NCBI RefSeq assembly: GCF_004322755.1
Contig: NZ_CP036401.1
Location: forward strand, 1,426,001-1,490,000
Length of the DNA: 64,000 nucleotides
Direction of reading: 5' to 3'
DNA from: Pseudoduganella albidiflava
GTDB lineage: Bacteria; Pseudomonadota; Gammaproteobacteria; Burkholderiales; Burkholderiaceae_D
In this document: one piece after another, positions 9,928 to 22,081 of the stretch
Numbering within the stretch: position 1 is the first letter of the stretch
Layout of the letters: each line of letters opens with the position of its first letter
Notes under the pieces: model-generated
What the model saw: only the letters and a program-made list of their open reading frames with translations
Told to the model about the DNA's origin: nothing
Database searches by the model: none
Position numbers and translations under genes: made by a program

Positions 9928-11280
9928 ATGTCCGAAAACAAAAAAGCAGAGAAGATCACCTCGGTCAAAGGGATGCCCGACATCCTGCCGGCCGATGCCC
10001 ACCTGTGGGAAATCTTCGAGAACACCGCGCAGTCCATCCTGCAAAGCTACGGCTACCAGAACATCCGCACGCCGATCGTCGAGGAAACCCGCCTGTTCGC
10101 GCGCGCGATCGGCGCCGTGACCGACATCGTCGAAAAGGAAATGTATTCGTTCGAGGATTCGATGAACGGCGACCAGCTGACGCTGCGTCCGGAAGGCACG
10201 GCCGGCGTGGTGCGCGCCGTGCTGGAACATAACCTGGTGTACGACGGCCCGAAGCGCCTGTGGTACAAGGGCCAGATGTTCCGCCACGAGCGCCCGCAGC
10301 GCGGCCGCTACCGCCAGTTCCACCAGTTCGGCGCGGAAGCCGTGGGCTTCACGGGCCCGGACATCGACGCCGAGCTGATCATGCTGTGCCGCCGCCTGTG
10401 GGATGACCTGGGCCTGCCGGAGATCCGCCTGGAACTGAACTCGATCGGCGACGCCGCCGAACGGGCCGCCCACCGCGTGGACCTGATCAAGTACCTGGAA
10501 CAGCACGAGGAACTGCTGGATGCGGAGGCCAAGCGCCGCCTGCACACCAATCCGCTGCGCATCCTCGATACCAAGAATCCGGCCCTGCAGGACATCGTCA
10601 ACAATGCGCCGAAGCTGCTCGATTACCTGGGCGAGGAATCGCTGAAGCACTTTGAAGGCGTGAAGAACATCCTCGACCGTAACGCGGTGCAGTACACCGT
10701 CAACACGCGCCTGGTGCGCGGCATCGACTACTACAACCGCACCGTGTTCGAATGGGTCACCGACCAGCTGGGCGCGCAGGGTACCGTGTGCGCCGGCGGC
10801 CGCTACGATCCGCTGATCGAGCAGTTCGGCGGCAAGCCGACGCCGGCGGTGGGCTTCGCGATGGGCATCGAGCGCCTGATCGAGCTGATGAAGTCGGCCG
10901 GCGAAACGGCCGCGCCGAACCAGTGCGACGTGTACCTGGTGCACCAGGGCGAGGAAGCGCAGATGCAGGCCTTCATCCTGGGCGAACGCATCCGCGACGC
11001 CGGGCTGGACGTGATCCTGCACTGCGCCACCGCGGCCGGCGCCGGCTCGTTCAAGAGCCAGATGAAGAAGGCCGACGGCAGCGGCGCGTCGTTCGCCATC
11101 ATCATCGGCGAAGACGAAGTGGCCAACAATACTGCCAGCGTGAAGGCGCTGCGCGGTGCCGAAGGCGAGCAGCAGCAGGCCACGGTGGCGTTCGAGGAAG
11201 TGGTCGGCTACGTGGTCGACCAGATCATCGGCGGCCACGATTGCGGCGACGACTGCGAAGACCACCACCACCATCACTGA
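9928..11280 (+). CDS. hisS: Histidyl-tRNA synthetase
   Basis: Class II aminoacyl-tRNA synthetase of 450 aa that charges tRNA-His. Motif 2 is [18 protein letters not shown], and the histidine-binding signature is [14 protein letters not shown]. The anticodon-binding domain covers the last ~100 residues. Unusually, the protein ends in an acidic, Cys- and His-rich tail ([14 protein letters not shown]). This is encoded naturally in the chromosome and could bind metal. The yfgM gene follows after 18 bases. Confidence 0.97.
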   Translation: MSENKKAEKITSVKGMPDILPADAHLWEIFENTAQSILQSYGYQNIRTPIVEETRLFARAIGAVTDIVEKEMYSFEDSMNGDQLTLRPEGTAGVVRAVLEHNLVYDGPKRLWYKGQMFRHERPQRGRYRQFHQFGAEAVGFTGPDIDAELIMLCRRLWDDLGLPEIRLELNSIGDAAERAAHRVDLIKYLEQHEELLDAEAKRRLHTNPLRILDTKNPALQDIVNNAPKLLDYLGEESLKHFEGVKNILDRNAVQYTVNTRLVRGIDYYNRTVFEWVTDQLGAQGTVCAGGRYDPLIEQFGGKPTPAVGFAMGIERLIELMKSAGETAAPNQCDVYLVHQGEEAQMQAFILGERIRDAGLDVILHCATAAGAGSFKSQMKKADGSGASFAIIIGEDEVANNTASVKALRGAEGEQQQATVAFEEVVGYVVDQIIGGHDCGDDCEDHHHHH

Positions 11281-11298
11281 TCCCGAAGGATAGATTCC

Positions 11299-11952
11299 AT
11301 GGCATTCGATCACCAAGAAGAAGAACAGCTCGCATCCCTGAAGGCATGGTGGGCCAAGTACGGCAACGCCGCCACCTGGGTGCTGGTGGCCGGCCTGGCC
11401 GCCTATTCCGGCTGGGCGGGCTGGCAGTATTACCAGCGCACCCAGGCTGTCGAGGCGTCCGCGCTGTACGACGAGCTGCAAACCTCGGTCGGCAAGGATA
11501 ACGCCAAGGTGCAGCGTGCCGCCGGCGATATCGAGAGCCGCTATGGCCGCACGCTGTATGCGCAGATGGCCGCGCTGACGGCGGCGAAAAGCGCGTTCGA
11601 CGCGAACGACCTGAAGACCGCCAAGGCCAAGCTGCAGTGGGTCGTGGAACACGGCAACGACGAATACAAGGCGGTGGCGAAGATCCGCCTGGCCGGGCTG
11701 CTGCTGGACGAGAAGGCCTATGCCGACGCCCTGAAAACGCTCGACGGCGATGTGCCGGCGCAGTTCAAGGCCGCCGTGAGCGACCGCAAGGGCGACGTGC
11801 TGGCGGCGCAGAACAAGCTGGCCGAGGCCCGTGCCGCCTACCAGGCCGCGCTCTCGGGCACCGACGAGAAAAATCCGGCGCGCCAGCTGATCGAGCTGAA
11901 ACTCGAAGCCGTCGGCGGCACGGTGCCGGAACCGAAACCCGCCGCTGCCTGA
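11299..11952 (+). CDS. yfgM: YfgM-like ancillary SecYEG translocon subunit (TPR_21 family)
   Basis: Protein of 217 aa with a short cytoplasmic N-terminus, one membrane helix (WVLVAGLAAYSGWAGWQYY, about 27-45), and a periplasmic helical TPR domain. The arrangement matches E. coli YfgM, which binds the Sec translocon and PpiD and hands proteins to periplasmic chaperones. Its place between hisS and bamB is the conserved location. Ribosome site AAGGA precedes ATG 11299. The 106-base gap to bamB holds no other feature. Confidence 0.93.
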   Translation: MAFDHQEEEQLASLKAWWAKYGNAATWVLVAGLAAYSGWAGWQYYQRTQAVEASALYDELQTSVGKDNAKVQRAAGDIESRYGRTLYAQMAALTAAKSAFDANDLKTAKAKLQWVVEHGNDEYKAVAKIRLAGLLLDEKAYADALKTLDGDVPAQFKAAVSDRKGDVLAAQNKLAEARAAYQAALSGTDEKNPARQLIELKLEAVGGTVPEPKPAAA

Positions 11953-12058
11953 TTCCCGGCAGCTTGAGCGGCAGTCGCATCCCGCCCGCGGCCGGCTTGA
12001 CCGCGCGGGCACGCGTCACCCGCACCGCCTTCCACTTGTAAGGAGCAAGGTTTAATTT

Positions 12059-13213
12059 ATGCGTATCACCGGTAAACTCATCGGCGTGAGCCTGCTGTCC
12101 ATGACGGCCGCGTGCAGTTCCCTCAGCTCGCTGAATCCGTTCAAGGAAAAGGACAAGAACCCACCAGCCGCGCTGGTGGATATCAAGTCGCCGATTCCCG
12201 CCAAGGTCGTGTGGAAGCATTCCGTCGGCAAGGCCGGCCTGTATGTGTTCTCGCCGGCGCTGGCCGACAATGCGTTGTTCGTGGCCGATGCCGACGGCAA
12301 TATCGAACGCCTCGATGCGGCCACCGGCCGCTCGCAGTGGAAAGTGAAGGCCGGCACCGACCTGACCGCGGGCGTGGGCGCCAACGGCAAGCTGGTGGCG
12401 GTGGGCGGCGCGAAGGGCACCGTGATGGCCTTCGACGCGGCCACCGGCAAGGTGCAGTGGAAAGTGCAGGCATCGTCCGAAGTGCTGTCGGCACCGGCCG
12501 TGACCGACGAGCTGGTCATCGTGCGCAGCATGGACAACAAGATCACCGCCTACGATACGAAGACGGGCGATCGCAAGTGGTTCCTGCAGCGCACCACGCC
12601 GCCGCTGACCCTGCGCAACGCGCCGGGAATGGTGGTGGCGCAGCCGAACGTGTATGTCGCGCAGCCGGCTGGCAAGCTGCTGTCGCTGGCCCTGTCGAAC
12701 GGCGTGCCGCGCTTCGAGGTCTCCGTGGCCGAGCCGCGCGGCGCCACCGAACTGGAACGCGTGTCCGACATCGGCGGCACGCCGGTCGTCATCGGCAGCG
12801 ATATCTGCGCCGTCACGTACCAGGGCAAGGTCGGCTGCTTCGACCTGTCGACCGGCGCGGCCAAGTGGAGCAAGCCGGCATCGTCCGACGTGGGCGTGGG
12901 CGCCGACCAGCGCTTCGTCTTCGTGGCGGACGACAAGGGCCATGTGTCCGCGTTCAGCCGCGAAGGCGGTGCCAGCGCGTGGAAGAACGATTCCCTGGGC
13001 AACCGCGCCCTGTCCACGCCGCTGTCGTACGGTCGCGTGGTGGCCGTCGGCGATTTCCAGGGTTATGTGCACCTGCTGTCGCGCGAAGACGGGGCGATGC
13101 TGGGCCGCGTGGCCACCGATGGCAGCCCGATCAAGTCGGTGCCCGTGGTGGCCGGCTCGAACATGATTTTCCAGACCCAGTCGGGAACGGTGACCGCGAT
13201 CGCGGTCGAGTAA
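12059..13213 (+). CDS. bamB: Outer-membrane protein assembly factor BamB
   Basis: Lipoprotein subunit of the BAM complex that assists folding of outer-membrane beta-barrels. 384 aa. Lipobox TAAC (Cys about residue 19) follows the signal peptide. The rest is an eight-bladed PQQ-type beta-propeller with repeated blades such as ALFVADADGNIERLDAATG and VMAFDAATGKVQWK. A strong AAGGAG ribosome site lies 12 bases before the ATG. The gene sits between yfgM and der as in E. coli. Confidence 0.96.
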   Translation: MRITGKLIGVSLLSMTAACSSLSSLNPFKEKDKNPPAALVDIKSPIPAKVVWKHSVGKAGLYVFSPALADNALFVADADGNIERLDAATGRSQWKVKAGTDLTAGVGANGKLVAVGGAKGTVMAFDAATGKVQWKVQASSEVLSAPAVTDELVIVRSMDNKITAYDTKTGDRKWFLQRTTPPLTLRNAPGMVVAQPNVYVAQPAGKLLSLALSNGVPRFEVSVAEPRGATELERVSDIGGTPVVIGSDICAVTYQGKVGCFDLSTGAAKWSKPASSDVGVGADQRFVFVADDKGHVSAFSREGGASAWKNDSLGNRALSTPLSYGRVVAVGDFQGYVHLLSREDGAMLGRVATDGSPIKSVPVVAGSNMIFQTQSGTVTAIAVE

Positions 13214-13252
13214 TACAGCAATTCGTAACTGAACAAGCAGCTGCGCAGTGAG

Positions 13253-13320
13253 AATGACCGCGAGCGCGGTCATTCAGTATTTTCAAAAACCAAGCAGTAC
13301 TAATGACCGCCAACGCGGTC
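13253..13320 (+). terminator. Two related hairpins between bamB and der
   Basis: AATGACCGC gagc GCGGTCATT (13253-13274) is a perfect 9-bp stem followed by a short T-rich stretch. About 30 bases later a degenerate copy, GACCGC caac GCGGTC (13304-13320), lies 13 bases before the der start. The first may end bamB transcription; the second may affect der translation. Confidence 0.45.
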
Positions 13321-13333
13321 GAGCAGAAAACAA

Positions 13334-14680
13334 ATGAAGCCGGTAATCGCACTCGTGGGCCGCCCGAACGTCGGGAAATCGACCCTTTTCAATCGTCTGA
13401 CCCGCTCGCGCGACGCGCTGGTGGCGGACTTGCCTGGTCTGACGCGCGACCGTCACTATGGCGAGGGCCGCGTCGGCGAACGTCCTTTCCTGGTCATCGA
13501 TACGGGCGGTTTCGAACCGGTCGCCAAGGAAGGCATCATGTTCCAGATGGCCCTGCAGACCAAGCAGGCCGTGGCCGAAGCGGACGTGGTGATCTTCCTC
13601 GTCGACGGCCGCCAAGGTATGACGCCGCACGACAAGACCATCACCGATTTCCTGCGCCGCAGCGGCCGCCCCGTACTGCTGGTGGTAAACAAGGCCGAAG
13701 GCATGAAGTACACCTCGGCCGTGTCGGACTTCTACGAGCTGGGCCTGGGCGATCCGTATGCGATCTCCGGCGCGCACGGCGACGGCGTGACGGACCTGGT
13801 GTATGAAGCGCTGGACAAGGCCTTCGCCTCGCGCCCGGAAGATGCCGAAGAGCTGCTGCCGTCCGAGCGCGGCATCAAGCTGGCGCTGGTCGGCCGCCCG
13901 AACGTGGGCAAGTCCACGCTGATCAACACGCTGCTGGGCGAAGAGCGCGTGATCGCCTTCGACATGCCGGGCACCACGCGCGATTCGATCGAGATTCCGT
14001 TCGAACGCGACGGCAAGCACTACACGCTGATCGACACGGCGGGTATCCGCCGGCGCGGCAAGGTGTTCGAGGCGATCGAGAAATTCTCGGTCGTCAAGAC
14101 GCTGCAGTCGATTTCGGAAGCGAACGTGGTGATCCTGATGCTCGACGCCCAGCAGGACATCTCGGAACAGGATGCCCACATCGCCGGCTTCATCCTGGAA
14201 TCGGGCCGCGCCCTGGTGCTGGCCGTGAACAAGTGGGATGGCTTGCAGACGCACCAGCGCGACCAGGTCAAGAACGACATGGACCGCAAGCTGGACTTCC
14301 TCGGTTTCGCCAAGACGCACTTCATCTCGGCGCTGAAGGGTACCGGCATCGGCCCGCTGATGAAGTCCGTCGACGCCGCCTACGCGGCCGCCACGGCCGA
14401 CCTGTCGACGCCGAAGCTCACGCGCGCCCTGCAGGAAGCGATCGAAAAGCAGGAGCCGAAGCGCAAGGGCGGCCTGCGGCCGAAGCTGCGCTACGCCCAC
14501 CAGGGCGGCATGAACCCGCCGGTGATCGTCATCCACGGCAACTCGCTGGATGCCATCAGCGAGCCCTACAAGCGCTACCTGGAAAAGCACTTCCGGGACA
14601 CCTTCCAGCTGGTCGGTACGCCGCTGCGCATCGAATTGCGGACGGGTAAGAACCCGTTCGACAAGCGCGAGAAGAGCTGA
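13334..14680 (+). CDS. der: Ribosome biogenesis GTPase Der (EngA)
   Basis: Essential tandem-GTPase factor for 50S subunit assembly, 448 aa. Two G domains each start with GRPNVGKST (about residues 8-16 and 186-194) and carry DxxG (DTGGF, DTAGI) and NKxD-type motifs (VNKAEG, VNKWDG). A KH-like domain occupies the last ~100 residues ([11 protein letters not shown] onward). The 500-base gap after it holds a dispersed repeat and the hfq promoter region. Confidence 0.98.
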   Translation: MKPVIALVGRPNVGKSTLFNRLTRSRDALVADLPGLTRDRHYGEGRVGERPFLVIDTGGFEPVAKEGIMFQMALQTKQAVAEADVVIFLVDGRQGMTPHDKTITDFLRRSGRPVLLVVNKAEGMKYTSAVSDFYELGLGDPYAISGAHGDGVTDLVYEALDKAFASRPEDAEELLPSERGIKLALVGRPNVGKSTLINTLLGEERVIAFDMPGTTRDSIEIPFERDGKHYTLIDTAGIRRRGKVFEAIEKFSVVKTLQSISEANVVILMLDAQQDISEQDAHIAGFILESGRALVLAVNKWDGLQTHQRDQVKNDMDRKLDFLGFAKTHFISALKGTGIGPLMKSVDAAYAAATADLSTPKLTRALQEAIEKQEPKRKGGLRPKLRYAHQGGMNPPVIVIHGNSLDAISEPYKRYLEKHFRDTFQLVGTPLRIELRTGKNPFDKREKS

Positions 14681-14732
14681 TCCCCGTGGCGTAAAGGAAC
14701 TGGTGTAGGACACCGATGCCGCTTGGATAAGC

Positions 14733-14880
14733 CCACCCCAAGTGCAAACTCCGGGGTCAGACCCGGCGGGGTGTAGCAGGGGTTTCGCGAAGCCTGCTTC
14801 GCGCCTGCAGAACGATGCAGGCATGCATGCCAGCATTCCTCCCTGACCCCAGCCCTTCGCTGTTGGGGTGAATTCATGCG
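14733..14880. repeat. Dispersed palindromic repeat, copy 2 (interrupted)
   Basis: Ends match copy 1 (CACCCCAAGTGCAAACTC on the left, CCCTTCGCTGTTGGGGTGAATTCATGCG on the right). The central palindrome, however, is split: after GGGGTCAGACCCGGCGGGG about 65 bases intervene before CTGACCCC. The inserted piece contains small inverted repeats of its own (TTCGCGAAGC...GCTTCGCG and TGCAGGCATGCATGCCAGCA). Confidence 0.8.
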
Positions 14881-15180
14881 CTTTCAATATGTTTTGTCAC
14901 GCTTGACTTCACGGCATTGGCGCCAAACCCCGGTGTTCGCACGCCTGCAATGACCGGCCGAGTGGTCGGTTGCAGGCACACCGACTTCACATTCCGAATG
15001 CAATTTTTTCCTTGTTTTCATTCGGACACCCCTGCATAAATCGCAAAAACCGGTTACAGTAGCTTCGAAGCATTTCCGTCTGGCGGAGGGTATTTTTACC
15101 TCTGCAATAAGGAGTAGCCGGCACTTGAATTCAAGCGTTTCGCCTCCAATTCCAACACAACAACATAAACTGGAGCTGTT
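14881..15180. other. hfq upstream region
   Basis: No gene seen. A possible sigma-70 promoter is TTGTTT (15012-15017), 17 bp, CATAAA (15035-15040). The rest looks like a 140-base leader ending in the ribosome site CTGGAG before the hfq ATG. Confidence 0.35.
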
Positions 15181-15417
15181 ATGAGCAATAAAGGGCAATT
15201 GTTACAAGACCCATTCCTGAACGCGCTGCGCAAGGAGCACGTTCCCGTCTCGATCTACCTGGTCAACGGCATCAAGCTGCAGGGCCATATCGAGTCGTTC
15301 GACCAGTACGTCGTCCTGCTGCGCAATACCGTCACGCAGATGGTGTACAAGCACGCCATCTCGACCGTGGTGCCGGCCCGCGCCGTCAACCTCAATATCG
15401 ATTCCGAGGCGGAGTAA
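15181..15417 (+). CDS. hfq: RNA chaperone Hfq
   Basis: Hexameric Sm-like protein, 78 aa, that pairs small RNAs with mRNA targets. The Sm1 core ([20 protein letters not shown]) and Sm2 motif ([10 protein letters not shown]) are intact. The C-terminal tail is short, as in many betaproteobacteria. It leads the hfq-hflX-hflK-hflC cluster. Confidence 0.98.
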   Translation: MSNKGQLLQDPFLNALRKEHVPVSIYLVNGIKLQGHIESFDQYVVLLRNTVTQMVYKHAISTVVPARAVNLNIDSEAE

Positions 15418-15480
15418 CGCGTTGATCGTTGAGACAACGCCGCAGCTTTGCCATCCGCTTCATCTTCCTCTGACCGTCCC

Positions 15481-16617
15481 ATGCGCGCAGCTTTAGTCGG
15501 TGTGGATTTCGGTCAGGGCGACTTCGCCGCCAGTATCGACGAATTGATGCTGCTCGCGCGTTCCGCGGGAGCGGAGCCCATCACGACCGTCACCGGCAAG
15601 CGATCCAGCCCCGATGCCGCCTATTTCGTCGGTAGCGGCAAGGCCGACGAGATCGGCCATGCGGTGCAGGATCACGGGCTGGAGATCGTCATCTTCAACC
15701 ATGCGCTGTCGCCTGCGCAGCAGCGCAACCTGGAAAAGCGCCTGAACGTCCGCGTGCTGGACCGCACCAGCCTGATCCTCGATATCTTCGCCCAGCGTGC
15801 CCAGAGCCACGAGGGCAAGCTGCAGGTCGAGCTGGCGCAGTTGCAGCACCTGTCCACGCGGCTGATCCGCGGCTGGACTCACCTGGAGCGCCAGAAGGGC
15901 GGTATCGGCCTGCGCGGCCCCGGTGAAACCCAGCTGGAAACCGACCGCCGGCTGATCGGCGAACGGGTGCGGATGCTGCGCGCGCGGCTGGCGAAACTGC
16001 GCAAGCAGCATGAAACGCAGCGCCGTTCGCGCGGCCGCAACAATGCCTTCTCGGTGTCGCTGGTCGGCTATACCAATGCCGGCAAGTCGACGCTGTTCAA
16101 TGCGCTGACCAAGGCCGGCGTGTACGTGGCCGACCAGCTGTTCGCCACGCTCGACACCACCTCGCGGCGCGTGTACATGGGCGAGGATGCCGGCAATGTC
16201 GTGATTTCCGATACGGTCGGCTTCGTGCGCGAACTGCCCCACCAGCTGGTGGCCGCCTTCCGCGCCACGCTGGAGGAAACCATCCATGCCGACGTGCTGC
16301 TGCATGTCGTCGATGGCGCCAGCCCGGTGCGGATGGAGCAGATCGAGGAAGTCAATGCCGTGCTGCGCGAAATCGGCGCCGACCATATTCCCCAGATCCT
16401 GGTCTGGAACAAGATCGACGCGGCCGGCCTGGAGCCGGCGGTGGAACGTGATGAACATGATAAGATTTCACGCGTATTCATCAGTGCCCGCACGGGCGAA
16501 GGTCTCGATCTTCTGCGCGCGGCCATTACCGAGACAGCCCAGGTACAACGGGAAGCGAACCTGCGTCCGAAGGACGACACGCCACCCGATGCCATTTCCA
16601 CATTCACCGATGTCTAA
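15481..16617 (+). CDS. hflX: Ribosome-associated GTPase HflX
   Basis: GTPase that splits stalled or heat-damaged 70S ribosomes. 378 aa from ATG 15481 (MRAALVGVDFG). An in-frame TTG at 15448 would add 11 poorly conserved residues, so it was not used. The N-terminal nucleotide-binding-like domain includes the YFVGSGKADEI motif and the conserved GGIGLRGPGETQLETDRR linker. G domain: GYTNAGKST (G1), DTVGF (G3), WNKID (G4). It lies between hfq and hflK in the conserved order. Confidence 0.95.
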   Translation: MRAALVGVDFGQGDFAASIDELMLLARSAGAEPITTVTGKRSSPDAAYFVGSGKADEIGHAVQDHGLEIVIFNHALSPAQQRNLEKRLNVRVLDRTSLILDIFAQRAQSHEGKLQVELAQLQHLSTRLIRGWTHLERQKGGIGLRGPGETQLETDRRLIGERVRMLRARLAKLRKQHETQRRSRGRNNAFSVSLVGYTNAGKSTLFNALTKAGVYVADQLFATLDTTSRRVYMGEDAGNVVISDTVGFVRELPHQLVAAFRATLEETIHADVLLHVVDGASPVRMEQIEEVNAVLREIGADHIPQILVWNKIDAAGLEPAVERDEHDKISRVFISARTGEGLDLLRAAITETAQVQREANLRPKDDTPPDAISTFTDV

Positions 16618-16620
16618 AAC

Positions 16621-17901
16621 ATGCCTCTTTCCTCACTAGCGAAAAGATTAGGCCTGAAGCTGTCCCTGAACGACCCCCGCTGGGGCCAGGACAAGGATAA
16701 CAACAGGCAGGCCCAGGAAGGCAAGAAGCCCGGCGACGGACCGCCGGACCTCGACCAGCTGTGGCGCGACTTCAACCAGCGCCTGAATGGCCTGTTCGGC
16801 AACAAGAACCGCAACAACAACGGCGGAGGCGGCGGCGGTGGCAATGGCGGCGGCGAACTGAAAGGTGCCGGCGTGACCATCGGTGCCGTCGCGGTGATCG
16901 CCCTGCTGGTCTGGCTGGCCAGCGGCGCCTTCATCGTGCAGGAAGGCCAGAAGGGTATCGTCACCACCTTCGGCCGCTTCAGCCATGAAACCCCGGCCGG
17001 CTTCAACTGGCGCTGGCCGTATCCGTTCCAGGCCAACGAAACCGTCAACGTGTCGCAGGTGCGCACGGTGGAAGTGGGCTATCGCGGCAACACCCGCAAC
17101 AAGCAGGCGCGCGAATCGCTGATGCTGACCGATGATGAAAACATCATCGACATCCAGTTCGCCGTGCAATACCAGCTGAGCGATCCGGTGGCCTGGCTGT
17201 ACAACAACCGCGACGCGGAAGATACCGTGCGCCAGGTGGCTGAAACGGCGATCCGCGAGATCGTCGGCCGCAGCAAGATGGACTACGTGCTGTACGAAGG
17301 CCGCGAGAAGGTGGCCTACGACACGCAGCGGCTGATGCAGGATATCCTCGACCGCTACGCGTCCGGTGCGCTGGTCACCAACGTGACGATGCAGGGCGTG
17401 CAGCCGCCGGAGCAGGTGCAGACCGCGTTCGACGACGCCGTCAAGGCCGGCCAGGACCGCGAACGCCTGAAGAACGAAGGTGCGGCCTACGCGAACCAGG
17501 TCGTGCCGACGGCGCGCGGCGCCGCGTTCCGCCTGCTGCAGGAGGCGGAAGCCTACCGCTCGATGGTGGTGGAAAACGCTTCTGGTAACGCCGACCGCTT
17601 CAAGTCCGTACTGGTCGAGTACCAGAAGGCGCCGGGCGTGACGCGCGACCGCATGTACCTCGATACGATGCAGCAGATCTTCGCCAATACCAGCAAGGTC
17701 ATGGTCGATGCGAAGGCCGGCAGCAACCTGCTGTACCTGCCGCTGGACAAGCTGATCGCGCAAGTGGCGGCCACCGAGGCGCAGCGCGCCAACGTGACGG
17801 CGCCGCCGCCGACCGCCGTGCTGCTGCCGCAGCCCGATCAACCCTATAGCGGCGACCAGAACCGCGCGCGTGAATCGTCCCGTAGCCGGGAGGGCCGTTA
17901 A
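16621..17901 (+). CDS. hflK: FtsH protease modulator HflK
   Basis: SPFH/prohibitin-family membrane protein of 426 aa that forms the HflKC cage around FtsH. A Gly/Asn-rich N-terminal stretch (about 60-80) precedes the membrane helix (VTIGAVAVIALLVWLASGAF). The SPFH domain follows (VQEGQKGIVTTFGRF onward). Its stop overlaps the hflC start by one base (TAATG). Confidence 0.97.
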   Translation: MPLSSLAKRLGLKLSLNDPRWGQDKDNNRQAQEGKKPGDGPPDLDQLWRDFNQRLNGLFGNKNRNNNGGGGGGGNGGGELKGAGVTIGAVAVIALLVWLASGAFIVQEGQKGIVTTFGRFSHETPAGFNWRWPYPFQANETVNVSQVRTVEVGYRGNTRNKQARESLMLTDDENIIDIQFAVQYQLSDPVAWLYNNRDAEDTVRQVAETAIREIVGRSKMDYVLYEGREKVAYDTQRLMQDILDRYASGALVTNVTMQGVQPPEQVQTAFDDAVKAGQDRERLKNEGAAYANQVVPTARGAAFRLLQEAEAYRSMVVENASGNADRFKSVLVEYQKAPGVTRDRMYLDTMQQIFANTSKVMVDAKAGSNLLYLPLDKLIAQVAATEAQRANVTAPPPTAVLLPQPDQPYSGDQNRARESSRSREGR

Positions 17902-18779
17902 TGAACCGTATCGTTACTCTCGTCGTCACCGCGTTCATCGCGCTGATGCTGCTGTCGTCCACCGTGTTCGTGGTGGACCAGCGCAAGTTCGCCATCGTGT
18001 TCGCGCTGGGTGAAGTCAAGCAGGTGATCCGCGAGCCGGGCCTGCACTTCAAGCTGCCGCCGCCGTTCCAGAACGTGATCTACCTGGACAAGCGTATCCA
18101 GACGCTCGATTCGCCGGAAGCGGACCGCTTCATCACGGCCGAGAAGATGAACATCCTGGTCGATTCGTTCGTCAAGTGGCGCATCGTCGACCCGCGCCTG
18201 TACTTCGTCCGCTTCGGCGGCGACGAAGGGCGGGCGGGCAACCGCATGGCGCAGATCGTCAAGGCGGCGCTGAACGAGGAAATCACCAAGCGCACCGTGC
18301 GCGAAGTGATCTCGGGCCAGCGCGGCAAGGTGATGGAAGGCTTGCGCGCCAAGGTGGAGAATGAAGCGAAGCAGATCGGCGTGCAGATCCTGGACGTGCG
18401 GCTGAAGCGCGTCGACTATGTCGAGCAGATCAACAACTCGGTGTACGAACGGATGAAGGCCGAGCGCCTGCGCGTGGCCAACGAGCTGCGCTCGACCGGT
18501 GCGGCCGATTCGGAAAAGATCCGTGCCGATGCCGACAAGCAGCGCGCCGTGATCCTGGCCGAAGCGTATCGCGAGGCCGAGAAGGTGCGCGGCGAAGGCG
18601 ATGCGAAAGCCAGCGCGATCTATGCCGAGGCATTCGGCCGCAATCCCGAGTTCTACAAGTTCTACCGCAGCCTGGAAGCCTACCGTTCGTCGTTCAGGAC
18701 CAAGGCCGACGTGATGCTGGTGGACCCGAACTCCGAGTTCTTCAAGTACTTCAAGGGGAGCGGTTCGGCTGGTAAATAA
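17901..18779 (+). CDS. hflC: FtsH protease modulator HflC
   Basis: Partner of HflK, 292 aa, with an N-terminal membrane anchor (IVTLVVTAFIALMLLSSTVF) and SPFH domain, then a coiled-coil (KQRAVILAEAYREAEKVRGE). It starts on the last base of hflK. In many betaproteobacteria a small DUF2065 gene follows; here the next ~240 bases contain only a dispersed repeat and the hisZ upstream region. Confidence 0.97.
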   Translation: MNRIVTLVVTAFIALMLLSSTVFVVDQRKFAIVFALGEVKQVIREPGLHFKLPPPFQNVIYLDKRIQTLDSPEADRFITAEKMNILVDSFVKWRIVDPRLYFVRFGGDEGRAGNRMAQIVKAALNEEITKRTVREVISGQRGKVMEGLRAKVENEAKQIGVQILDVRLKRVDYVEQINNSVYERMKAERLRVANELRSTGAADSEKIRADADKQRAVILAEAYREAEKVRGEGDAKASAIYAEAFGRNPEFYKFYRSLEAYRSSFRTKADVMLVDPNSEFFKYFKGSGSAGK

Positions 18780-18803
18780 GCCCGGCACTGCGCTGTCGAG
18801 GCA

Positions 18804-18870
18804 AAACCCCAAGTGCACAAGCAGGGGTCAGACCCACCGGGTCTGACCCCAGTTTTTTGCCTTTAGGGTT
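18804..18870. repeat. Dispersed palindromic repeat, copy 3
   Basis: The left end CCCCAAGTGCACAA matches the family, and the hairpin GGGGTCAGACCC acc GGGTCTGACCCC lies at 18824-18850. The right outer arm is degenerate. It could act as a terminator-like structure after hflC. Confidence 0.8.
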
Positions 18871-18944
18871 CGTTGTTTTGCAAATGCGCTGCCCCTGGAA
18901 TGGCTCGGTCGCCAGAGTTTTACCTGTTTAGCCACGTTTTCGCG

Positions 18945-18950
18945 TAAAAT
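18945..18950 (+). promoter_or_regulatory. Candidate -10 element of the hisZ-purA unit
   Basis: TAAAAT lies 72 bases upstream of the hisZ ATG, in the only AT-rich stretch of the gap. No good -35 hexamer sits at the standard distance. Confidence 0.25.
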
Positions 18951-19021
18951 ATGCGGTTCGGCCTGCGCCATCCGCTTGCGCGTCGTGCCGATTGAACGTT
19001 TTTCAACAAACCGGTTTTCCC

Positions 19022-21500
<2,479 letters not shown>

Positions 21501-21537
21501 AAACAGGCAAACCACGCCACAAGCAGGAAGGAATTAC

Positions 21538-22080
21538 ATGAGCTCCCCTCAATCCGACGACAAGCACCTGTGGGTGACCTGGGATGAGTACAACCGCCTG
21601 GTCGAAGGCCTGGCGCTGAAGGTCTACGAATCGAACTTCAAGTTCGACATGGTGCTGTGCCTGGCGCGCGGCGGCGTGCGCCCCGGCGACGTGTTCTCGC
21701 GGATCTTCGACGTGCCGCTGGCGATCCTGTCGACCAGCTCCTACCGTGCCGACAAGGGCACGGTGCAGGGCGACCTCGATATCGCCAAGTACATCACGGT
21801 GACGCGCGGCTCGCTGGCCGGCAAGATCCTGCTGGTGGACGACCTGGCCGATTCCGGCGTCACGCTGATGAAGGTCATCGACCATCTGAAAGCGAACTAC
21901 AAGGATGTCGAGGAAGTGCGTTCGGCCGTGATCTGGACCAAGGGCAGCTCGGCCTTCAAGCCGGACTACCAGATGCAGGAACTGCCGCACAACCCGTGGA
22001 TCCACCAGCCGTTCGAGGACTACGACGGCCTGCGCCCGCACCAGCTGGCATCGTGGCTAAAAAAAGGCGAAAAGAACTGA
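21538..22080 (+). CDS. Phosphoribosyltransferase family protein
   Basis: 180 aa, type I phosphoribosyltransferase fold. The PRPP-binding loop is ILLVDDLADSGVTL (about residues 97-110), with the upstream FDMVLCLARGGVRPGD strand-turn. Sequence type resembles bacterial hypoxanthine/xanthine-guanine phosphoribosyltransferases next to purA, fitting a purine salvage role, though the substrate cannot be read from sequence. Strong AGGAAGG ribosome site. Confidence 0.88.
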   Translation: MSSPQSDDKHLWVTWDEYNRLVEGLALKVYESNFKFDMVLCLARGGVRPGDVFSRIFDVPLAILSTSSYRADKGTVQGDLDIAKYITVTRGSLAGKILLVDDLADSGVTLMKVIDHLKANYKDVEEVRSAVIWTKGSSAFKPDYQMQELPHNPWIHQPFEDYDGLRPHQLASWLKKGEKN

Positions 22081-22081
22081 A

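Noticed and set aside
11259..11277. C-terminal poly-His on HisRS as vector or tag contamination
   Set aside because: The sequence is continuous with native chromosomal context (yfgM follows) and preceded by further Cys/Asp residues; it is a natural tail.
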